NCBI GenBank assembly: GCA_947565865.1
Contig: CANOHT010000018.1
Coordinates: 1-59,206, forward strand
DNA length: 59,206 nt
Source of the DNA: an uncultured Clostridia bacterium
GTDB lineage: Bacteria; Bacillota; Clostridia; Christensenellales; Aristaeellaceae
Direction: 5' to 3'
Position numbers and translations under genes: made by a program
Part shown: piece after piece, positions 8,326 through 17,058 of the stretch
Position numbering within the stretch: position 1 is the first letter of the stretch
Layout of the letters: every line of letters begins with the position of its first letter
The notes under the pieces: generated by a model
The model's database searches: none
Told to the model about the DNA's origin: nothing
Seen by the model: only the letters and a program-made list of their open reading frames with translations

Positions 8326-10884
8326 TTACTGTACGTCCCCCCTGCCCTCCAGGCCGATGCCGCGCACCGTCAGCGCGGGACGGTCGGTGGTATGGGTTTC
8401 AAAGTCGTCAAAGCCCACGCGGAAGCGCGTGCTCCACATCACCCGCACCAGCCATTCCTCACCGGGCAGCAGGGTGTGGAAGTTGTCCTCAGCCATCAGG
8501 TTCCACTCGTCGGAGGCGTCCTCCACATAAGCGTGGAGCACAGCCTTGTCGCCGGTATTGATCACCCGGATGAGCGCGCTGCCGGCCTCCTGGGCCACCA
8601 CAGACGCCGCCAGGCGCGCGCCTGTCAGCACTGCCGCGGCATGGTAGGGCTTTTCCTGTGTATTCGAGAAGTAATACTCGTTTACCTCCCGCATATCGCC
8701 CAAACGTACCAGAAGCCGCACCAGTACCAGATCATCCGCCGTGTCCGGCATGGTGAAGGTCAGCCGGCCCACGGTGGTGGAAGCCGAGGCGGGCAGCATC
8801 GCCGTGAAGGTCTGCCGCTCATAGCAGGTTCCGTCCAGGCCCAGGATGTCACACTGAATGTCGGCCTCACCCGACACATGGGCGTCGGTCATCACCACCA
8901 GATCATCGCTGAAGACGGTGCCCGGCGCATAGTCCAGGCGCCGGTAGTTCAGCGAGATATGCAGGGGCGCAAAGGCCTTCTTCGTCCAGAAATAAGCTTG
9001 CTTGGCATGGCCGTAATAATCTATGATGGAGGTGCAGGACAAGTTAGGCCAGGGCTCGCTCAGCTGCCAGATGATGCTGCCGCTGTTATGCCACTTGCGC
9101 CGCTGGTTGCTCTCCAGGATGAACCGAAGCCCCTCGGCCTGCATCCACTGGCTCAGACGAATATAGCGCTCAATGTCCTCCACATGGCCGAACATGCTCT
9201 CTTCCCGGTCGTAGGTGCACCACCAGTCGCCATGGAAGCGCCACAGGTCGTTGTCATGCATCCGTTCAGGACGCTCAGGACGCTTGGAGAGCGCCCTGCA
9301 CACCGTCTGCATACAGCTCATGCCGTCGCAGCCGAACTCGCTGTGCAGAAGGCTGTCGGTGTCCCCAAAATAGCTGTACTGCCGCCCGTTGCCCTGATAC
9401 TGCCACCATCCATGGACATCGTGGCTCAGGCCGGGGGTATGCGCGATGTGAGCCTCAGGGCCGGAAGGCGACGTGGGGACGAAGGCGCGGTGAGGGTCCA
9501 GGCGGCGCACCAAATCAGCCAGCATGGCCAGGTTCTTGTTCTGCAGCGTCTGCGGCTTGCGCTCCTCGTCCATCAGCTCGTTGCCGCCGCTCCAGATCAC
9601 CAGCGCGGTGTGGTTGCGCTTGACCTTGAGGGCGTGAACCGCCGTTTTCTCCAGCAGGTTCAGGAAGCCCGGCAGCTCGGAGGGAATGTTGTCCACCCCG
9701 GAACTGGACTGGATGAATTCCTGCCAGACCATCAGGCCCAGGCGGTCGCAGCAGTCGTAAAACCACTCGGTTTCGATGACGCCGCCGCCCCATACGCGCA
9801 CGATGTTGGCGTTCAGCGCCGCCGCCTGCTTCAGCTGGAACAGCACCTGCTCCCGGGGGATGTCGCCGTAGATATGATCCATGGGCGTGATGTTCACGCC
9901 CTTCATGTACACCCGCAGGCCGTTGACGACGAAGGTGTAAGGCAGGGCGCCGGCGGGGGCGTCCTCGTTCTGAACCATTTCCACATGGCGGACACCCTGC
10001 TTGAGGCAGCGCTGATCCAGCACCTGGTCGCCGCTGTACAGCGTGATCGTCACATCGTAGAGCGGCTGCTCGCCCAGGCCGTTGGGATACCACAGCCTGG
10101 GTTCCGCGATGGACAGGCAGCCCTTAAAGGCCAGCTCCCCGCCCTCCAGCGCCACCCGCTGAAGCGCCACGCCCTCCAGCGAAACGCAGGCCTCCGCCCG
10201 CAGCGGCACAGGCTGATCCGCACGGGCCTGGGCCTCCACATGGATCAGGCCCACGCCGTCAGCGCGCACGTCGGTATGAACGTACAGCTCCGTCCATGCG
10301 GCTTCATCCTCCACCGCCAGGGACACGCCCTGCCAGATGCCCAGGTTGACAAGGCGGGTGCTGAAGTCCCACTTGTAGCCGAAGCGGCTCTTCTGGGTGG
10401 AAGTCAGGCTGGTGCGGCCGATCTGCCCCATCTCGTCAGGCGCGTGAAGAATCAGCACATCCAGAATGAAGTGCTTCTGCTCCCGGTACTGCCGGGTGAT
10501 GTCAAAGGAAAAGCCCTCGTACATGCCCTCATGCTCGCCCAGCAGCTCGCCGTTGAGGTAGATCATGCAGGCATAATCCACGCCTTCAAAATTCAGAAGC
10601 ATCCTCTGCCGCTCGCCCAGGGGCCTGCTGTCAAACTCGCAGCGGTAAATCCACCAGCGGTTCTCGATCCACTCGCACTTCAGGCTGTTCATGTCCACAT
10701 AAGGGTGCTCGATGTACCCGGCCTTGTACAGCGCCCGGGCTACGCCCCCCGGCACCTGAGCGTCAATCCAGGGCGTAATTCCCTCCAGGGGCTTGCCGGT
10801 TTCCATGCTCCTGTCCCGCAGGGGCACATAAGAGGCCGTACCCTTCAGCTTCCAGGTTCCGTTCAGGCTGATGATCTCGCGCAT
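8326..10884 (-). CDS. GH2 beta-mannosidase-like glycosidase
   Basis: An 852-residue GH2 enzyme whose layout and motifs resemble beta-mannosidases more than beta-galactosidases: an N-terminal jelly roll (about 1-190) with LGIWQGV, an Ig-like domain, then a TIM barrel with RVWGGGVIETEWFYD. The acid/base is E436 in WSGGNE and the nucleophile E516 in HSEFG. No signal peptide, so it acts in the cytoplasm on imported oligosaccharides. The start at 10884 has GGAGG 8 bases upstream. Together with GH130 and the mannose-6-phosphate isomerase it points to beta-mannoside catabolism. A different beta-linked sugar cannot be excluded. Confidence 0.9.
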   Translation of the reverse strand: MREIISLNGTWKLKGTASYVPLRDRSMETGKPLEGITPWIDAQVPGGVARALYKAGYIEHPYVDMNSLKCEWIENRWWIYRCEFDSRPLGERQRMLLNFEGVDYACMIYLNGELLGEHEGMYEGFSFDITRQYREQKHFILDVLILHAPDEMGQIGRTSLTSTQKSRFGYKWDFSTRLVNLGIWQGVSLAVEDEAAWTELYVHTDVRADGVGLIHVEAQARADQPVPLRAEACVSLEGVALQRVALEGGELAFKGCLSIAEPRLWYPNGLGEQPLYDVTITLYSGDQVLDQRCLKQGVRHVEMVQNEDAPAGALPYTFVVNGLRVYMKGVNITPMDHIYGDIPREQVLFQLKQAAALNANIVRVWGGGVIETEWFYDCCDRLGLMVWQEFIQSSSGVDNIPSELPGFLNLLEKTAVHALKVKRNHTALVIWSGGNELMDEERKPQTLQNKNLAMLADLVRRLDPHRAFVPTSPSGPEAHIAHTPGLSHDVHGWWQYQGNGRQYSYFGDTDSLLHSEFGCDGMSCMQTVCRALSKRPERPERMHDNDLWRFHGDWWCTYDREESMFGHVEDIERYIRLSQWMQAEGLRFILESNQRRKWHNSGSIIWQLSEPWPNLSCTSIIDYYGHAKQAYFWTKKAFAPLHISLNYRRLDYAPGTVFSDDLVVMTDAHVSGEADIQCDILGLDGTCYERQTFTAMLPASASTTVGRLTFTMPDTADDLVLVRLLVRLGDMREVNEYYFSNTQEKPYHAAAVLTGARLAASVVAQEAGSALIRVINTGDKAVLHAYVEDASDEWNLMAEDNFHTLLPGEEWLVRVMWSTRFRVGFDDFETHTTDRPALTVRGIGLEGRGDVQ

Positions 10885-10903
10885 GTCGTTTTCCTCCGCT
10901 TTC

Positions 10904-12058
10904 TCAGGTGTGCCACTGCATGGTGTTGTACAGAGGCGATGTCTTCAGCGCCTCCGGCAGGGGGGCGCGGTGGATCATATCTGTCATCCTTTGGTGCCAG
11001 CTTACATCCCGCCACATGCCGCAAAACTGAGGCGCGGCGAAATTGCTGGTGGCCGTCAGCGCCCATTGGCCCGTCTCGCAGGCCGTTTGAACGCCCAGCT
11101 CGCACAGATCCTTCACCCACCCCCAGGGCAGCATGGGAAAATCCTTGTAATCCGTGATGCCCCAGCACTCCGTGGTAGCAAGGGGCAGCCCCGCCACCCG
11201 GGCGTCCGCCGCCAGGGTCTGAACGCCCTTGACCAGCAGGCTCTGCCAGTATTCCTTCTTGCCCTCATACACGTCCAGCGCATGATCGGAAAGCAGATGG
11301 TACGCCTCCTCGGTGAAGCGTCCGTCCTTGGCCTTGCCCACCTCATTGTAGAACTGCTGCCGGTTCAGCTTGGTCATCCAGATGTGATGCTCCGCCAGGT
11401 CGAAGAAGGAAAGATCCTTCTCCCGGTAATGCCCGGTATTGTCGCCGTCAAAGGAGAAGCAGTAGGGCAGCTGGGGATAGGCCCCTCGCACCAGGTCAAT
11501 GGCCTGACGCATGTAGGCCATGGCGCGGTCGGTATGCCAGCAGCTCCAGGTCATCCACGGCGGGTCATTGCGGAAATAGGGCGCCCAGAAGTCCCCCGGG
11601 AACTCGTTGCACAGATCGACGTACAGGATCGCGTCCAGCAGTCCCGCCTCGTCAATCAGGCGCAGGGTGTCGATCCAGCACTTGGCCATGCTTTGCGGCG
11701 TATCCAGGCCCATGCGAACGTTATCGCTGTCCTCCCGGAACCAGCTGCTCAGGCCAACCTTAATCCTTTTCTCTCTACACTTGGCGATGAAGTCCGTCAG
11801 CGCCGGGAACAGCCTGACGCGCAGCTTGTAGGGGCTGCCCCAGTCGTTGGCGTACCAGACGGGAAGCAGCAGCCATTCCCGCTCCTTGTCCCGGGACAGA
11901 AGGTGAGGAAAGGCGTCGATGCGCACGGCATCATAGCCCCGGGCTTTCAGCTGCTCCAGGGCCATATCCCAATCCTCAAAGCCCGCGCCGTCCCAGCGGC
12001 GCTCAATCCAGGAGAAGTCCCACATGGTGATGGCCAAAGGGTGTATCGATGTCGTCAT
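10904..12058 (-). CDS. Cellulase-like clan GH-A glycosidase (TIM barrel)
   Basis: A 384-residue protein that looks like the cellulase-like TIM-barrel group (clan GH-A, GH5-related). E152 in DLCNEFPG fits the acid/base on strand 4, and E297 in TTECWG fits the nucleophile on strand 7. No signal peptide is present, so it probably works on short imported oligosaccharides. The start at 12058 follows GGAGG by 9 bases. It is the first enzyme gene after the solute-binding protein, from which it is separated by about 200 bases with strong stem-loops. Precise specificity is unknown. Confidence 0.75.
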   Translation of the reverse strand: MTTSIHPLAITMWDFSWIERRWDGAGFEDWDMALEQLKARGYDAVRIDAFPHLLSRDKEREWLLLPVWYANDWGSPYKLRVRLFPALTDFIAKCREKRIKVGLSSWFREDSDNVRMGLDTPQSMAKCWIDTLRLIDEAGLLDAILYVDLCNEFPGDFWAPYFRNDPPWMTWSCWHTDRAMAYMRQAIDLVRGAYPQLPYCFSFDGDNTGHYREKDLSFFDLAEHHIWMTKLNRQQFYNEVGKAKDGRFTEEAYHLLSDHALDVYEGKKEYWQSLLVKGVQTLAADARVAGLPLATTECWGITDYKDFPMLPWGWVKDLCELGVQTACETGQWALTATSNFAAPQFCGMWRDVSWHQRMTDMIHRAPLPEALKTSPLYNTMQWHT

Positions 12059-12151
12059 GGTGCGTGTCCTCCATTCACAGGTAACATCAGGAGAGGTATT
12101 CGCCTTGGCTCAGCACCCCGTGCGGCGCGATGCTGAGCGAAAGCAACCTCT

Positions 12152-12250
12152 CCGACAAGAAAGGCAGGGAGCTCTCCGTGCAGAAAGCTCCCTGCCCTGA
12201 CTTGTCGGCAACGGCCTGGGAGGTGTCGGAGGGGCTGCAACCCCTCCGAC
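12152..12250 (-). promoter_or_regulatory. Tandem stem-loops between solute-binding protein and glycosidase genes
   Basis: Two strong hairpins fill the gap after the solute-binding protein gene. One is an 11-bp inner stem (12163-12173 with 12186-12196) closed by an 8-bp outer stem (12152-12159 with 12201-12208). The other is a perfect 10-bp stem with a 6-base loop (12225-12234 with 12241-12250). No T-run follows on the minus strand. They look like partial terminators or 3'-protective structures that raise binding-protein mRNA above the downstream enzymes. Confidence 0.7.
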
Positions 12251-12261
12251 CATCAATCGAA

Positions 12262-13827
12262 TTACTTCAGGAATTCCTCGGTCAGCGCGTCGGCGATCTT
12301 GGCGGCCTCCTCGGCGTGCTCTTCCACAAAGGCGTTCCACACCGCGGCGGGGTCGTCGGAGATAACAGCCTGAATCACAACTTCCTTCACGCTGTTGATA
12401 ACCGCGGAACGGAAGGCGTAGTAATCCTCGTTCTTGGTGTTGCTCAGGTTGTAATCGGTGGGCGCGAAGGTCGCGTTGCTCTCCCAGGTCTTCATGTTGG
12501 TGGTGAACAGATCGTTGATGATGTACTCGCTGTAAGCGGGGTTGCCGGGCAGATACACTTCCAGGCCCTCGCAGATGAAGTACTTCTGGAAGGAGCGCTC
12601 CTGGGCGATGTAGTACTTGCTGCCGGTGGCGGCGATGTCCTCGTCGGTCCAGTTCAGCACCACGTTGCCCTCGGCGTCATAGTCCCAATCCTCGCCCTTC
12701 ACGCCATAGGCGTAGGTCTCGATCTGCTCCTGCTCCAGCAGCCAGTCGCCCACGGCCAGCCAGCGCTCCATGACCTCGTCACGGCAGTTGGCAGCGAAGC
12801 CGAAAGCGGCCCACCACTCGTCGATCTGGCTCACATGATAGGTGCCGTCAGCGGTCTCCAGGCAGATGATGCCCAGGTCTTCCTCGGTGAAGCCTTCCAC
12901 GTTGGTGGCCAGGGTACGGGCGGTATTCTGCAGGATGGTGGCGCCCAGGTTGCCGTACAGCACGGCGGAGCGGCCAGCCAGGAAGCGCTCACGGCCAGCG
13001 TTGTTGGAGTCGGTGTAGCTGTCCATAGCCAGCAGGCCCTCGTCGTACAGGGTCTTGATGGCGTTCAGGGCATCCAGAGAGGTCTCGTTCTGCGCGCCCC
13101 AGACATACTTGTTGTCAATGATGTCGAAGGAGCCAATGCGCTGGTTCCACTGCTGCGCGAACAGCGCCCAGTGATTGCCGCCGTTGTCAAAGTCCAGGGG
13201 AACCAGCTTGTCGCCCAGCTGGCCGGGATCCTTGGCCTTCACGTCGCGCAGGTAGGCCAACAGCTCGTCATAGGTCAGGGTCTGCACGGGAGCGAAGTCA
13301 TAGCCCATGGCCTTGGCCCAGTCGCGGCGATAAGCGAACATATAGGTGGTATACAGGTTAACGGGGTTGCTGTTCTTGATCTTGGGGAAGGTATACAGCT
13401 TGTTGTCCACGGTGAACTGCTCGAAGCAGCTGTACTTGTCCATCAGGGCCTTCAGGTTCGGGTAGGCGGACATGTCCTCGGGCAGAGCCTTGAAGACGCC
13501 TTCCTCCACCCACTCCAGGTACTCGTCCTTGTTCAGGTCATACCAGGCAATGACCTCGGGCAGGCTCTGGGTGTAGGCCAGGGTACGGGTGGTCTCACCC
13601 CAGGAGTCCCAGGCAACCAGCTGGATGTCGAAGTCGAAGTTGAACTTCTCCATGGCCTGCTTGACCAGGGGCCATTCCTTCATGTTGTCAGCGCCGTCGA
13701 TGGTGAACACCGTGAAGGTCAGGTGCTCGGCGTAGGGATTCTCCTCCGCCATGGCGGGGATGGCAGCCAGCATGACGGTGAGAACCATCATCACGGCCAG
13801 CGCAAGAGAAAGGAAACGTTTGCTCAT
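12262..13827 (-). CDS. Extracellular sugar-binding protein of ABC importer
   Basis: A 521-residue solute-binding protein of the large LplA/YtcQ-like group that works with the LplB- and YtcP-like permeases encoded just upstream. The N-terminus is a signal peptide (basic start, hydrophobic stretch about 5-24) with an A-M-A cleavage site near residue 27. No lipobox Cys is present, so it would not be a standard lipoprotein anchor in a monoderm cell. The start at 13827 follows AAGGAGG by 7 bases. It probably captures oligosaccharides degraded by the downstream enzymes. Stem-loops on both sides suggest its message is processed separately. Confidence 0.92.
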   Translation of the reverse strand: MSKRFLSLALAVMMVLTVMLAAIPAMAEENPYAEHLTFTVFTIDGADNMKEWPLVKQAMEKFNFDFDIQLVAWDSWGETTRTLAYTQSLPEVIAWYDLNKDEYLEWVEEGVFKALPEDMSAYPNLKALMDKYSCFEQFTVDNKLYTFPKIKNSNPVNLYTTYMFAYRRDWAKAMGYDFAPVQTLTYDELLAYLRDVKAKDPGQLGDKLVPLDFDNGGNHWALFAQQWNQRIGSFDIIDNKYVWGAQNETSLDALNAIKTLYDEGLLAMDSYTDSNNAGRERFLAGRSAVLYGNLGATILQNTARTLATNVEGFTEEDLGIICLETADGTYHVSQIDEWWAAFGFAANCRDEVMERWLAVGDWLLEQEQIETYAYGVKGEDWDYDAEGNVVLNWTDEDIAATGSKYYIAQERSFQKYFICEGLEVYLPGNPAYSEYIINDLFTTNMKTWESNATFAPTDYNLSNTKNEDYYAFRSAVINSVKEVVIQAVISDDPAAVWNAFVEEHAEEAAKIADALTEEFLK

Positions 13828-13883
13828 GAGAATACCTCCTTGAATTTATCCTATCATCTCTTGTCGAGATGTATAGTGCGGGG

Positions 13884-14774
13884 TCAGGACTTGATGGCGC
13901 CGATCATCACACCCTTGGCAAAGTACTTTTGCAGGAAGGGATAGACGCACATGATGGGAATCATCGTCACGATAACGGCGGCGGCCTTCATGCCCTCGGC
14001 GTAGGTGCGTCGGCCCAATTCCGCCGGGACATCCGCTGCCAGAGCGCTGCTCGTCCACAGAATCTGCCTGAGTTCCAGCTGCATGGGCCACAGGCGGCTG
14101 TCCACCAGCACCAGATTGCTCCAGAACCACTCGTTCCAGCGATCCACCATGAAGTACAGCGTCACGGTAGCCAGGGCCGGCTTCATCAGCGGCAGCACGA
14201 TCTGCCAGAAGATACGGGGCGGGCTGGCGCCGTCCAGCATGGCGGCCTCCTCCAGATCCGGGGGCAGGCTCTCGAAGAAGTTGCGCAGGATAATCATGTT
14301 GAAGGCGTTGAACGCCAGGGCGATAACCACTGCGTAGCGGTTGCCGTAAAGGCCAAGATCCTTAATCAGCAGGAAGAAGGGCACGGTGCCGCCGCCAAAG
14401 TACATGGTGAAGATAATCATGTTCTGGAAAAGCGTACGGCCAGGATAGTTCTTCTTGCTCAGGCCATAGGCCAGGGTGGTGGCCAGGAACATGCTGAAGG
14501 CCGTGCCTGTCACCGTGTACAGAACCGAGTTGAAGAAGGAACGCAGCATGCCGGTGCCCACGAAGATGTCGCGATAGTTGCCCAGGGTAGGATTTTGCGG
14601 CCAGAAGGCCGTGCCGTTCATGGTGTACTCCTGCTGGGTGAGGAAGGAGCGCACCACCGTGTAATAGAAGGGGATGATGACCAGCATCGCGAGGATGAAC
14701 AGGAAAATGATGTTGAAGATGTCGAAGGCCTCCAGCTTGTGCAGCTTGGGTGACGCGGTCTGTTCTTTCTTCAT
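13884..14774 (-). CDS. Carbohydrate ABC transporter permease (YtcP/LplC-like)
   Basis: A 296-residue inner component with about six membrane segments and the EAA loop near residue 185 (EEAAMLDGASPPRIF), which docks on the ATPase. It belongs to the MalG side of the sugar importers and pairs with the LplB-like permease. The start ATG overlaps the stop codon of that permease by one base (TAATG), a sign of translational coupling, and GGAGG lies 9 bases upstream. No ATPase gene is nearby; a shared MsmK/MsmX-type ATPase encoded elsewhere is expected. Confidence 0.95.
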   Translation of the reverse strand: MKKEQTASPKLHKLEAFDIFNIIFLFILAMLVIIPFYYTVVRSFLTQQEYTMNGTAFWPQNPTLGNYRDIFVGTGMLRSFFNSVLYTVTGTAFSMFLATTLAYGLSKKNYPGRTLFQNMIIFTMYFGGGTVPFFLLIKDLGLYGNRYAVVIALAFNAFNMIILRNFFESLPPDLEEAAMLDGASPPRIFWQIVLPLMKPALATVTLYFMVDRWNEWFWSNLVLVDSRLWPMQLELRQILWTSSALAADVPAELGRRTYAEGMKAAAVIVTMIPIMCVYPFLQKYFAKGVMIGAIKS

Positions 14775-15727
14775 TACATGATGCCTCCTTCACCCAGGAG
14801 CTTGGCCAGCTTGTTGGCCGTCAGCAGGAAAATAAAGTTGATAATGGACTTCGACAGGCCGATGGCTGTGGAGAAGCCGTACTTGGGCTTTTCCTGGAAG
14901 GTGATGCGATAAATGTAGGTGTCGATGGTCTCGGCAGCGTCGCGCACCACGGCGTTGGTCATGTTCAGGATCTGGTCGTAGCCCTTGCTCATGATGCCGC
15001 CGAAGGCCAGAATCAGCAGGATAACGGCGGTGGAGCGAATTTCCGGCCAAGTAATGTAGAACATCTTGTGGAAGCGGTTGGCGCCATCCACCTCCGCCGC
15101 CTCGTACAGCTCCGGACTGATGCCGGCAATGCCAGCCAGATACAGGATAGCCGACCAGCCCGTGCCCTTCCAGATGTTGGTGATGTAGAGCAGCGGCCGA
15201 ATCAGTCCCTTATCGGTCAGGAAGCCGTAGGTATCGCCGCCCAACGAACGGATGATGCCGTTGATGACGCCCTCCCCGGCGAAAATGGTCGTCATCAGGC
15301 CGCCGACAATGACCCAGCTGAGGAAATTAGGGAAGGTGTAAACCACCTGCAGGGTTCTTTTATAGCGGTTGCCGCGCAGTTCATTGAGCAGCAGGGCCAG
15401 GATGATGGGCCCGGGGAAGCCGGTAATGATGTAGGCCATGCCCATCCGAATGGTGTTAAAGAAGGCCGCGATGAATTTCTTGTCCGTGAACATCATCCCG
15501 AAGTTCTTGAACCAGGGATCGGCCCAGGGGCTGCCCAGGATGCCCTTGCTGATCTTGTAATCCTTGAAGGCAACGATCAGGCCGTACATGGGGCCATAGC
15601 AGAAAATGAGAACGAAGATGATGCCCGGCAGCAAAAAGGCGTAGGTCCATCTGTTCTTCCAGATCCGCGTCCCCAGGGGACGCCTTTGAATGTCAATATC
15701 GTTCACAACCGCACCTTTTTTCAGCAT
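14774..15727 (-). CDS. Carbohydrate ABC transporter permease (LplB-like)
   Basis: A MalF-side sugar permease of about 318 residues with six predicted membrane segments and an EAA loop (YEAAEVDGANRFHKMF). It is the first gene of the long minus-strand glycan operon. The start is uncertain: the ATG at 15727 is preferred because GGGTGATC, complementary to the 16S tail, lies 6 bases upstream, but the frame also allows GTG at 15739 and 15706. A TACAAT -10 element lies about 40 bases upstream. Partner proteins are the YtcP-like permease and the binding protein downstream. Confidence 0.92.
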   Translation of the reverse strand: MLKKGAVVNDIDIQRRPLGTRIWKNRWTYAFLLPGIIFVLIFCYGPMYGLIVAFKDYKISKGILGSPWADPWFKNFGMMFTDKKFIAAFFNTIRMGMAYIITGFPGPIILALLLNELRGNRYKRTLQVVYTFPNFLSWVIVGGLMTTIFAGEGVINGIIRSLGGDTYGFLTDKGLIRPLLYITNIWKGTGWSAILYLAGIAGISPELYEAAEVDGANRFHKMFYITWPEIRSTAVILLILAFGGIMSKGYDQILNMTNAVVRDAAETIDTYIYRITFQEKPKYGFSTAIGLSKSIINFIFLLTANKLAKLLGEGGIM

Positions 15728-15766
15728 GTGCGCGATCACCCGCTTTCTTCGTCCTTGACAAGCCTT

Positions 15767-15772
15767 ATTGTA
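15767..15772 (-). promoter_or_regulatory. Likely -10 element for the first glycan operon
   Basis: On the minus strand TACAAT lies about 40 bases before the permease start, but no good -35 is found 17 bases upstream. That is typical of an activator-dependent promoter, and the divergent YesN-like regulator is the obvious candidate activator, binding within 15780-15865. Confidence 0.55.
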
Positions 15773-15870
15773 CCTTTGTTTTTTTCTGTTGGGAATGAAG
15801 TGATTTCGGGTGAAGCTCTCGCTTGTTTCGGTTCTGGTCGCAATTTAACCATTTTTTCCATCAATAAGCA

Positions 15871-15899
15871 TGGACAAGCCATCGGAACCTTGCTATAAT
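15871..15899 (+). promoter_or_regulatory. Sigma-A promoter of the yesN/yesM-like operon
   Basis: TGGACA (15871-15876), a 17-base spacer and TATAAT (15894-15899). It drives the plus-strand regulator-kinase operon and lies about 100 bases from the divergent operon's -10. Confidence 0.85.
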
Positions 15900-15948
15900 G
15901 AGCACACCGATTTCCGATACCGTCCTACCGTCAAAAGGAGGCGAAGGA

Positions 15949-17058
15949 GTGTACCGTATTCTGATTGTGGACGACGAGCCCATGGCGCTGTATTCCGCGG
16001 CCCATGCCTTCCCCTGGGCGCGCTTCGGCTTTGACGAGCCGGTCACCACCACCAACCCGCGCACGGCGCTGGAATGGCTGCGCACACAGTCCTTTGACGC
16101 GGCTATCGTGGACATTCGGATGCCCGACCTCAGCGGGATCGACCTGATCCGGCTCGGGGCGGAGGAAGGCATGTCCACGGTGTTCCTGGTGCTCAGCGGC
16201 TACACCGACTTTGAATATGTCCAGACGGTGCTGCGTCTGCACGCCTTTGATTACTGCCTCAAGCCCATCCTGCCGGACGCGGCGGAGGCGGCGCTGACAC
16301 GGCTTTCCCAACGGCTGCGCGCCAGCCGCTGCGTCAGCGACCCGGACATCATCGCGGCTCTGAACACCGGCGCGCCGCTGAAACGGCTTTTCGGTCGGCG
16401 CGGCCTTCCGGTGCCGGAGGGCACACTGTCCATGGCGCTGATTACCGCGCCCACGCCCCAGGAGCTCCCGCAGATGCTGGGAGCCTTCCGGGACTCGCTG
16501 CTTTTGTGGGCCAGCGAGAGAGCCGTCCTGGCCTTCTCGCCCATGCCGGAGAGCGCGCTGCATCAGGCTCTTCAGCAGCTGACGGGCGCCGCGTGCTGCT
16601 ATATCCAGCCCGTCCCCCTGGAGGCGCTGAACCCCGTGCGGCAGATACAGCTCCTGCAGGAGACCCTCCTGACACTGCAGCCCGGCGATCCGCCCGCGGC
16701 CCTGCGCGTCAACGATTGCAGCCCCGCCTTTCTGGAGCTGCTCAACTATGTGGATCAGCACCTCATTGAGGATCTGTCCCTGCAGGAGCTGTCCGCCCGC
16801 TTCCATCTGAATTATACCTATTGCAGCGAGCTGTTCCGCTCCGTCACCGGTCAGACCATCACCAAATACCTGGCCAGCCACCGCATGGAACGGGCAGCTG
16901 AGCTGATCGCGGGCACCGCCGTCAGCATGACGGAGATCGCCCGGCAGACGGGGTACAGCAATTATAATCACTTTTCAACCACATTCAAGGCCTATTTCGG
17001 CCAGACGCCGGGCGCTTACCGGGCCGTTCATCAGGAGCAGGGGGAATCACGACCGTAA
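15949..17058 (+). CDS. YesN-like response regulator with AraC DNA-binding domain
   Basis: A 369-residue regulator. The N-terminal receiver (about 1-120) has the acidic pocket D8-D9 and phosphoacceptor D55 in VDIRMPDL. The C-terminal AraC domain (about the last 100 residues) has two helix-turn-helix motifs ending in YSNYNHFSTTFKAYFGQTPGAYR. A long linker lies between. The start is GTG at 15949 with AAAGGAGG 7 bases upstream; the open frame runs 5' to 15898, inside the promoter. It overlaps the kinase start by one base. It is expected to activate the divergent ABC/glycosidase operon after phosphorylation by the kinase. Confidence 0.95.
   Translation: MYRILIVDDEPMALYSAAHAFPWARFGFDEPVTTTNPRTALEWLRTQSFDAAIVDIRMPDLSGIDLIRLGAEEGMSTVFLVLSGYTDFEYVQTVLRLHAFDYCLKPILPDAAEAALTRLSQRLRASRCVSDPDIIAALNTGAPLKRLFGRRGLPVPEGTLSMALITAPTPQELPQMLGAFRDSLLLWASERAVLAFSPMPESALHQALQQLTGAACCYIQPVPLEALNPVRQIQLLQETLLTLQPGDPPAALRVNDCSPAFLELLNYVDQHLIEDLSLQELSARFHLNYTYCSELFRSVTGQTITKYLASHRMERAAELIAGTAVSMTEIARQTGYSNYNHFSTTFKAYFGQTPGAYRAVHQEQGESRP

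Noticed and set aside
7846..11157. An 1103-residue open frame on the plus strand
   Set aside because: It is antisense to well-recognised GH2, cupin isomerase and cellulase-like genes. Long shadow frames are expected at this GC content, and its composition (Gly/His/Val-rich) is not protein-like.
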